Position numbers and translations under genes: made by a program
Source of the DNA: an uncultured Alistipes sp.
GTDB lineage: Bacteria > Bacteroidota > Bacteroidia > Bacteroidales > Rikenellaceae
DNA length: 7,649 nt
Assembly (NCBI GenBank): GCA_900770585.1
Contig: CAAGKW010000257.1
Coordinates: forward strand, 1 to 7,649
Direction: 5' to 3'
Notes under the pieces: model-generated
Seen by the model: the letters and a program-made list of their open reading frames with translations, nothing else
Databases searched by the model: none
Told to the model about the DNA's origin: nothing
Shown: in pieces, positions 1-5,186 of the stretch
Layout: each line of letters opens with the position of its first letter
Numbering within the stretch: position 1 is the stretch's first letter

Positions 1-810
1 AGTATCGAGTCGTTTATCCAGACCGATGCAGCGGTGAACCCCGGCAATTCGGGTGGCGCGTTGGTCAACACTCGCGGTGAGTTGGTGGGTATCAATACCG
101 TAATCAAGTCATCTACCGGTAGTTATATTGGCTACTCGTTTGCTGTGCCCGAGTCTATCGTCAAAAAGGTCGTAATCGATTTGAAGGAGTATGGCATTGT
201 CCAGCGTGCGATGCTCGGTATCAGCTATCGTCCCGTCGATCAGGCGTTCATTGACGAGCAGGGCGAGGAGAGCGGCATCAAGGAGATCGGTGGAGCCTAC
301 GTGGCGTCGGTCGATCCCGAGGGTGCAGCGTCGGCAGCAGGCATCCGCAAGGGTGACGTGATTGTGTCGATTAACGGCGTGAAAATCAACGACCGAGCTA
401 CGCTGTCGGAGCAGATTGGTAAACATCGTCCCAACGATAAGGTAAAAATTTCGGTAAAAAGAGGCGATGATATGAAACATTTTGAGGTCACTTTACGTAA
501 TAAAGCAGGTAAAGCAGAACTCATCTCGAAAGACGATGTTGATGTCGAGCAGGCATTGGGTGGCAAGTTTGCTGCGGTGAACGAGCGAGCAATGCGCGAG
601 TTGGATATCAAGGGCGGTTTGCAGGTGGTGCAGATCAAGCAGGGTGGCTTGCTGGCAAAGGCGCGAGTGCGTGAGGGATTCGTCATTACGCACATCAACG
701 ATCGTCAGGTGCGTTCGGTCAACGACCTCTCGAAGATCAACGAGAAGATCGCCTCGATCGACGGCATCTATCCCAATGGTCGAGCAGCCAGCTACACTTT
801 TGTCGAGTAG
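1..810 (+). CDS. htrA: HtrA/DegP-type periplasmic serine protease, C-terminal part (5' end outside window)
   Basis: Trypsin-like (S1C) envelope protease that degrades or refolds misfolded periplasmic proteins. The reading frame is open from base 1, so the gene begins upstream; the 269 visible residues are roughly the last half to 60% of a family protein of usually 470-510 residues. The first residues carry the end of the protease domain: [14 protein letters not shown], with the catalytic Ser encoded at 49-51 (visible residue 17) and the oxyanion-hole GNSGG. The His and Asp of the triad are not in the window. PDZ1 spans about residues 69-170, starting at the carboxylate-binding loop MLGI (71-74) and containing [14 protein letters not shown] second, more diverged PDZ spans about 180-268 ([19 protein letters not shown]). 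The GTG at 34 is an internal valine, not a start. It is followed by its own terminator, so it is probably not in an operon with rpoD, though htrA next to rpoD is, as I recall, common in Bacteroidales. DegP and DegQ cannot be separated from this part. Confidence 0.95.
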   Translation, partial: SIESFIQTDAAVNPGNSGGALVNTRGELVGINTVIKSSTGSYIGYSFAVPESIVKKVVIDLKEYGIVQRAMLGISYRPVDQAFIDEQGEESGIKEIGGAYVASVDPEGAASAAGIRKGDVIVSINGVKINDRATLSEQIGKHRPNDKVKISVKRGDDMKHFEVTLRNKAGKAELISKDDVDVEQALGGKFAAVNERAMRELDIKGGLQVVQIKQGGLLAKARVREGFVITHINDRQVRSVNDLSKINEKIASIDGIYPNGRAASYTFVE

Positions 811-832
811 GGCACACGGCCGAATATAGCTT

Positions 833-878
833 AGGCGGGGGGAGTTTTTGCAAGGCAAGAGTATCCCTCGCCTTTTTT
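833..878 (+). terminator. Intrinsic terminator of htrA
   Basis: AGGCGGGGG (833-841) pairs with CCCTCGCCT (865-873) over nine positions, one of them G-U, with a 23-base loop, and runs straight into six T (873-878). It lies 22 bases after the htrA stop. The loop is longer than in a classical terminator, but the GC-rich stem and T tract are convincing. Confidence 0.8.
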
Positions 879-956
879 GTGGAGTGAAAGACCCAAATGG
901 CGAGTGAAGCAGACCAACTAACGAGAAATTGAAGAAAACGAAAATAGAAGAAGAAA

Positions 957-1817
957 ATGCGTCAATTAAAGATTACAAAATCTATCACCAACCGTGAGAG
1001 CGCGTCGCTCGATAAGTATTTGCAGGAGATCGGTAAAGAGGATCTGATCACGGTTGAGGAGGAGGTGGAACTCGCCCAACGAATCAAAAAAGGTGACCAA
1101 GAGGCTCTCGAAAAGCTGACGAAGGCAAATCTTCGTTTTGTGGTTTCGGTAGCAAAACAATATCAGAATCAGGGTCTGAGTCTTCCCGACTTGATCAACG
1201 AGGGTAACCTGGGTCTGATCAAGGCGGCTGAGAAGTTCGACGAAACACGTGGTTTTAAGTTCATTTCGTATGCCGTATGGTGGATTCGTCAGTCGATTTT
1301 GCAGGCGCTGGCCGAGCAGGCACGTATCGTACGTCTGCCGTTGAATCAGGTTGGCTCGCTCAACAAGATCAATAAGGCTTTTGCCCGTTTCGAGCAGGAG
1401 AACGAACGTACCCCCTCGCCTGAGGAGTTGGCAAATGCTTTGGAGTTGCCGAAGGAGAAGGTGTCGGATACGTTGCGTGTGGCAGGTCGTCACGTGTCGG
1501 TTGACGCTCCGTTTGCCGATGGCGAGGACAACAGTCTGCTCGACGTGTTGGTCAATACCGATTCGCCCAATGCCGATCGTGGTCTGATCAACGAGTCGCT
1601 GAGCACCGAGGTTGAGCGCGCACTCTCGACGCTGACCGATCGCGAGAAGGATATCATCAAGTATTTCTTCGGTATCGGTTGTCAGGAGATGACTTTGGAG
1701 GAGATTGGCGAGAAATTTGGTCTGACTCGCGAGCGTGTTCGCCAGATCAAGGAGAAGGCTATCCGTCGTCTGCGCCACTCGTCGCGTAGCAAATTACTTA
1801 AATCGTATTTGGGCTAG
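957..1817 (+). CDS. rpoD: Primary (housekeeping) RNA polymerase sigma factor, sigma-70 family
   Basis: Directs core RNA polymerase to most promoters. The 286 residues carry region 1.2 (about 16-49), region 2 (about 53-123) with the core-binding [18 protein letters not shown] (78-95) and the -10 melting/recognition segment [10 protein letters not shown] (105-114), region 3 (about 132-208) with a 3.2 finger near [14 protein letters not shown], and region 4 (about 220-286) with the helix-turn-helix [24 protein letters not shown] (246-266 and a little beyond). There is no region 1.1 and no non-conserved insert, so it is less than half the length of E. coli sigma-70. This is normal for the Bacteroidetes primary sigma and is not a truncation. 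The start is set by the conserved N-terminus and by an A/G-rich leader (GAAGAAGAAA) just upstream, with no clear Shine-Dalgarno. It is flanked by terminators on both sides, so it looks like a single-gene unit. No consensus promoter is visible in front of it. Confidence 0.97.
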   Translation: MRQLKITKSITNRESASLDKYLQEIGKEDLITVEEEVELAQRIKKGDQEALEKLTKANLRFVVSVAKQYQNQGLSLPDLINEGNLGLIKAAEKFDETRGFKFISYAVWWIRQSILQALAEQARIVRLPLNQVGSLNKINKAFARFEQENERTPSPEELANALELPKEKVSDTLRVAGRHVSVDAPFADGEDNSLLDVLVNTDSPNADRGLINESLSTEVERALSTLTDREKDIIKYFFGIGCQEMTLEEIGEKFGLTRERVRQIKEKAIRRLRHSSRSKLLKSYLG

Positions 1818-1844
1818 TAAGGCGCAAATAATATCATTTTGGTG

Positions 1845-1876
1845 GGTCGTGTTCCGGCGGGAGCACGACCTTTTTT
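1845..1876 (+). terminator. Intrinsic terminator of rpoD
   Basis: GGTCGTGTTCC (1845-1855) pairs with GGAGCACGACC (1860-1870) over 11 positions with one G-U, closing a four-base GGCG loop, and is followed by six T (1871-1876). It starts 27 bases after the rpoD stop. This is a textbook rho-independent terminator and separates rpoD from the efflux operon. Confidence 0.93.
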
Positions 1877-1983
1877 GTGGCCGAGAGTGACGTTTGAGGG
1901 CGTTTTTGTCGAAAATGCGGTGTGCTAAAAGTCGAGAGAGTAGCACCCTTTGAGAAAAAACGATTTAAAAACCCCGGAAAACG

Positions 1984-2011
1984 GAAAACTTTTTTGGTTT
2001 ATAAAGTTTTC
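1984..2011. promoter_or_regulatory. Perfect 9-10-9 inverted repeat, candidate TetR-family operator
   Basis: GAAAACTTT (1984-1992) is mirrored exactly by AAAGTTTTC (2003-2011) around a 10-base spacer. The spacer contains the promoter's -33 TTTG (1993-1996), and the right arm sits between the -33 and -7 elements, so a bound repressor would block the polymerase. Overall length (28 bp) is within the range of known TetR-family operators such as that of QacR. The adjacent downstream gene encodes a TetR-family protein. That this protein binds here is inference; the symmetry itself is seen directly. Confidence 0.6.
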
Positions 2012-2023
2012 TGCGTATCTTTG
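1993..2023 (+). promoter_or_regulatory. Bacteroidetes-type promoter of the tetR-efflux operon
   Basis: TTTG at 1993-1996 and TATCTTTG at 2016-2023 match the -33 TTTG and -7 TAnnTTTG consensus used by the Bacteroidetes primary sigma, with a 19-base spacer, which is typical. Transcription would begin about 5-8 bases after 2023, leaving a leader of some 30 bases before the ATG at 2060. Confidence 0.82.
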
Positions 2024-2059
2024 CACGCGTTATGTTATGTGAAAACTAAAACAACCACT

Positions 2060-2692
2060 ATGTCGCAAAAGGAGTATATCATCGAACAGGCCACCGAGAT
2101 GTTTCGTCAGCTCGGCATCAAGGCTGTGCGTATGGACGATATCGCGCACAATCTTGGGGTGTCGAAACGTACGCTCTACGAACTGTTCGACGATAAGATG
2201 AACCTTCTCAAACTCTGTATGATCAACTACTATGAGACGCGCCACGGTTACATCAACGAGAAGATCTCGGAGTGCAGCAATGTCCTCGAATCGATCTTGA
2301 CGGCGTTTGATCTTTTTCTGGTTGAAGGCGCAACAGAGCAACGTATGCAGACCAATCTGCGCCGATTCTATCCCACATTGTACGACGAGCTGTCGACGAT
2401 GATGCAGGCGCGCAATCGCGATCGTCTGCGTGCAGCCTTCCAGAAGGGTGTCGATGAGGGCCTTTTGGATAAGTCGATTGATGTCGATTTGGCGGTTGCA
2501 ATGCTCGGTTGGTCGCTTTCGGGGGTTGTTGATACCCGTCAGGCCACACTGCCCAGCAATATTACGCCCGAATATGCGTTGAGATATGTAGTGATCAACT
2601 TCCTGCGAGGCATCTCGACGGTTAAGGGAATGGAGATTATCGATACATTTTTGAGCAAGTTCAAAAAGCCGCAAACACCGAAAATAAATTAA
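2060..2692 (+). CDS. TetR/AcrR-family transcriptional regulator of the efflux operon
   Basis: A 210-residue one-component repressor of the usual family length. The N-terminal DNA-binding domain covers about residues 3-50, with the helix-turn-helix RMDDIAHNLGVSKRTLYELF (24-43) followed by DKMNLL, a standard TetR arrangement. The remaining, mostly helical part (about 55-205) would bind a ligand and dimerise; it is poorly conserved in the family, so the inducer cannot be named. The open frame runs back to 1922, but the first 46 codons would lie over the promoter and operator, so I chose the ATG at 2060, where the TetR domain begins properly (MSQKEYIIEQATEMFRQLG). It is the first gene of the operon, 27 bases before the outer-membrane channel gene, which suggests it represses the pump genes and itself. 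An activator role, or a further target elsewhere, is possible. Confidence 0.93.
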   Translation: MSQKEYIIEQATEMFRQLGIKAVRMDDIAHNLGVSKRTLYELFDDKMNLLKLCMINYYETRHGYINEKISECSNVLESILTAFDLFLVEGATEQRMQTNLRRFYPTLYDELSTMMQARNRDRLRAAFQKGVDEGLLDKSIDVDLAVAMLGWSLSGVVDTRQATLPSNITPEYALRYVVINFLRGISTVKGMEIIDTFLSKFKKPQTPKIN

Positions 2693-2709
2693 AAAAACAA
2701 AAACATATT

Positions 2710-2713
2710 AGGA
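2710..2713 (+). promoter_or_regulatory. Short Shine-Dalgarno for the channel gene
   Basis: AGGA lies six bases upstream of the ATG at 2720, in an otherwise A-rich gap. It supports that ATG over the in-frame methionines that follow within the first six codons. Confidence 0.5.
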
Positions 2714-2719
2714 CAAAAG

Positions 2720-4117
2720 ATGAAAAAGATGATGATGACACTTTGCGCTCTTGCGCTGATGACGCTTGGCGTATCGGCACAGACGACCGAGGGCGCAACG
2801 GAGATGACCACAATGCGACTTTCGTTGCAGGAGGCCATTGATTTGGCATTGAGCGAGAATCCCACCATCAAGGTGGCAGATTTGGAGGTCGAGCGTTACG
2901 ACTACGTTCGCAAGGAGACTCTGGGTAACCTCTATCCTTCGATCACGGCGAGTGGGACCTATACCTACGCTGTGGTTAAGAGCGAGATCTCGAAGGGTCT
3001 GTCGTTCGGTGCAGATAACACGATCGCAGCAGCAGCCGAGGTTGGTTTGCCGTTGGTGATGCCCGCAGTGTGGCGTTCGATCAAGATGACCAAGATCCAG
3101 ATGGAGAATGCTGTTGAGCAGGCTCGTGCGTCGCGTATCGATATGGTTAATGCCGTGAAGAAGGCATACTATAATATTCTGTTGGCCGAGCAGTCGCTGG
3201 CTGTGTTGCGTTCGAGCGAGGCTATGGTGAGCCAGACGGTCGAGCAGACCCGCGTGCAGTATGAGCACGGTCTGGCGTCGGAGTATAACCTGCTGACCGC
3301 TGAGGTGCAGTTGAGCAACTTGCAGCCCTCGATCATTCAGACCGCAAACTCGATCGACGTGGCTAAGCGTCTGTTGAAGATGTATTTGAGCCTGCCCGAG
3401 AATGTCGATATTGCGCTGGTAGGTACGTTGGACGACTTCCGCGATGCAATTTTGAATGGCAACGAGACTCTCTCGACCGATGTTTCGGAGAACAGTACCT
3501 TGAAGCAGTTGGATATCCAGAGCGAGTTGTTGCAGCAGAACTTGAAGTTGACGCAGACCTCGCGTATGCCGACTCTGGTGGCGTTTGGTCAGTTCGCATA
3601 CTCGGGTAACGATATGCAGCGCCCCGATTTCAGCGCAATGATGGGCGGTGGTGCAGCAGGTGGCGCGACAGGCACTACGCCCGATGCAGGCACGGCCGAG
3701 GCTGTGAAGAAGAGCTTCTATTGGCAGCACCCGATCTCGGTAGGTTTGTCGTTGTCGGTGCCTATCTTCTCGGGTTTCAAGAATACCAATAAGGTTAAGC
3801 AGGTGCGCAACCAGATTCGTCAGTTGGAGATCCAGCGCGAGTATGTGGCTAAGAGCACCGATGTTCAGGTGCGTACGGCGATCAACAATCTGCTGACCGC
3901 TCGCGAGAAGATGTTCGCTAACGAGAAGACCGTTGCTCAGGCACAGAAGGCTTACGACATTTCGAACACTCGTTATAAGGCTGGTGCGGGAACGATTTTG
4001 GAGTTGAACTCGTCGGAGTTGTCGCTGACACAGGCGAAGTTGAACTACTCGCAGGCTATCTATGATTACATTTCGGCAAAGGCCGACTACGACCAGATCG
4101 TGGGTAAAGAGGAATAA
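2720..4117 (+). CDS. TolC-family outer-membrane efflux channel protein
   Basis: Trimeric outer-membrane channel with a long periplasmic helical barrel, the exit duct of the RND complex. The 465 residues begin with a Sec signal peptide (KK, then a hydrophobic stretch, likely cleaved after VSA at residue 20). Two OEP repeats follow: the first about 32-210 (MRLSLQEAIDLALSENPTI, LYPSITASGTYTY), the second about 250-460 (RMPTLVAFGQFAYS, ISVGLSLSVPIFSG, then long Gln/Glu/Ala-rich helices, including YKAGAGTILELNSSELSLTQ). No lipobox cysteine is seen, unlike OprM or CusC, so it is probably not lipidated. Residues 307-325 are a Gly/Ala/Thr-rich low-complexity insertion between the two predicted strands of the second repeat, which would face the cell exterior. 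The gene ends in a double stop (TAATAA) 25 bases before the adaptor gene. Confidence 0.94.
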   Translation: MKKMMMTLCALALMTLGVSAQTTEGATEMTTMRLSLQEAIDLALSENPTIKVADLEVERYDYVRKETLGNLYPSITASGTYTYAVVKSEISKGLSFGADNTIAAAAEVGLPLVMPAVWRSIKMTKIQMENAVEQARASRIDMVNAVKKAYYNILLAEQSLAVLRSSEAMVSQTVEQTRVQYEHGLASEYNLLTAEVQLSNLQPSIIQTANSIDVAKRLLKMYLSLPENVDIALVGTLDDFRDAILNGNETLSTDVSENSTLKQLDIQSELLQQNLKLTQTSRMPTLVAFGQFAYSGNDMQRPDFSAMMGGGAAGGATGTTPDAGTAEAVKKSFYWQHPISVGLSLSVPIFSGFKNTNKVKQVRNQIRQLEIQREYVAKSTDVQVRTAINNLLTAREKMFANEKTVAQAQKAYDISNTRYKAGAGTILELNSSELSLTQAKLNYSQAIYDYISAKADYDQIVGKEE

Positions 4118-4142
4118 TAACTAAAAAGTAAGATAAACAGAG

Positions 4143-5168
4143 ATGAAAAAGAATTTAGTATTGGCAACCGCCCTCGTTGCAGCATTGGCAATGGTAGGTT
4201 GCGGTGGCAAGAGCGAACAGAAAGTTGAGTTGATCCAGCCTGAGAAGGTGTTGATCAAGACCGATGTTGCTACTTCGGCAATGGTTGGTCAGTTGGTTGA
4301 GGTTTCGGCTAACATCCAGCCCTACAAGCAGAACTCGATTACCCCCGCTGTTCAGGGCGTACGTATCGACCGCATTTTGGTTGATGTAGGTGACTATGTA
4401 TCGAAGGGTCAGTTGGTTGCAACGATGGATCCCATTCAGTACAATCAGGCAAACACTCAGTTGCTCAATTTGGAGGCTGATTTGGCACGTATGACTCCGG
4501 TATTCGAGGCAGGCGGTATCTCGGCTCAGCAGCTCGAAGCAATGAAGACTCAGGTGTCGGTTCAGCGCGATGCAGTGGCTAACTTGAAGAAGAACATCGA
4601 GTTGCGTTCGCCCATCTCGGGTGTTGTTACGGCTCGTAATGCCGAGGCCGGCGATATGTTTGCCAATATGCCTATTTTGCAGATTATGCAGATCAATCCG
4701 TTGAAGATCACCGCAAGCATCTCGGAGAAGTATTTCTCGAAGGTTAAGTTGAATATGCCTGTTGAGATCCAAACTGAGGTGTTGCCCGACGAAAAGTTCT
4801 CGGGTAAGGTATCGTTGATCTATCCCGCAATGGACGCTGCAACCCGCACCTTCACCGTTGAGATCACTATCCCCAACGCCGGTAACAAACTGCGTCCGGG
4901 TATGTTCGCACGCGCAATCTTCAATCTCGGTGAGGTTGAGAGCGTGTTGGTTCCCGATGTTGCGATTAAGCGTCAGGCAGGTACTGCTGAGCGTGCTGTA
5001 TTCGTGTTGAAGGAGGACGGCACGGTTGAGCGTCGCGTAGTTGAGTTGGGTCGCCAGATCGACAAGAACTATGTAATTCTGTCGGGCTTGAATGCAGGTG
5101 AGCAGGTGTCGGTTACGGGTCTGAGCAAGCTCGATGACGGTACCGCAGTTGAGATTAGCAACAACTAA
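4143..5168 (+). CDS. RND efflux periplasmic adaptor (membrane fusion protein), lipoprotein
   Basis: Adaptor of the AcrA/MexA type that joins the inner-membrane pump to the outer-membrane channel. The 341 residues start with a lipoprotein signal peptide ending MVGC (Cys20). The residues after it (GGKSEQ) do not look like the acidic export signal of Bacteroidetes surface lipoproteins, so a periplasmic location is expected, as function demands. Order of domains: first half of the lipoyl domain with VGDYVSKGQLV (82-92); a short alpha-helical hairpin (about 97-152); second lipoyl half RSPISGVVTARNAEAGDMF (155-173); a beta-barrel domain (about 180-262) ending in LRPGMFARA (250-258); and a membrane-proximal domain (about 265-340). 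The hairpin is shorter than that of E. coli AcrA. Translation signals are weak (A-rich leader). It ends in TAATAA 18 bases before the pump gene. Confidence 0.95.
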   Translation: MKKNLVLATALVAALAMVGCGGKSEQKVELIQPEKVLIKTDVATSAMVGQLVEVSANIQPYKQNSITPAVQGVRIDRILVDVGDYVSKGQLVATMDPIQYNQANTQLLNLEADLARMTPVFEAGGISAQQLEAMKTQVSVQRDAVANLKKNIELRSPISGVVTARNAEAGDMFANMPILQIMQINPLKITASISEKYFSKVKLNMPVEIQTEVLPDEKFSGKVSLIYPAMDAATRTFTVEITIPNAGNKLRPGMFARAIFNLGEVESVLVPDVAIKRQAGTAERAVFVLKEDGTVERRVVELGRQIDKNYVILSGLNAGEQVSVTGLSKLDDGTAVEISNN

Positions 5169-5170
5169 TA

Positions 5171-5179
5171 AAAGGAGAG
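5171..5179 (+). promoter_or_regulatory. Strong Shine-Dalgarno of the pump gene
   Basis: AAAGGAGAG directly after the adaptor's double stop, with its core GGAG (5174-5177) nine bases before the ATG at 5187. It is the best ribosome-binding site in the window, in a phylum where such sites are often weak, and it fixes the start of the RND gene. Confidence 0.75.
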
Positions 5180-5186
5180 AAGTAAT

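Noticed and set aside
34..36. GTG at 34 as the start of the protease gene.
   Set aside because: The frame is open upstream to base 1 and the codons before it encode QTDAA, part of the conserved segment leading to GNSGG; this is an internal valine.
966..1778. Long minus-strand open frame opposite rpoD (and a similar one opposite the channel gene, 2708-3730).
   Set aside because: Same codon-use effect; no recognisable family, no promoter, and the sense-strand proteins are unmistakable.
957..1817. The sigma factor looks truncated beside E. coli sigma-70.
   Set aside because: Regions 1.2 to 4.2 are complete; lack of region 1.1 and a length near 286 residues are normal for the Bacteroidetes primary sigma.
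1922..1946. Short inverted repeat GTGCTA (1922-1927) / TAGCAC (1941-1946).
   Set aside because: Only six pairs with a 13-base loop and no T tract; too weak to call a terminator or operator.
2032..2049. Tiny open frame ATG TTA TGT GAA AAC TAA just after the promoter, a possible leader peptide.
   Set aside because: Five codons with no ribosome-binding site, beginning within a few bases of the expected transcript start; no alternative hairpins that would suggest attenuation.
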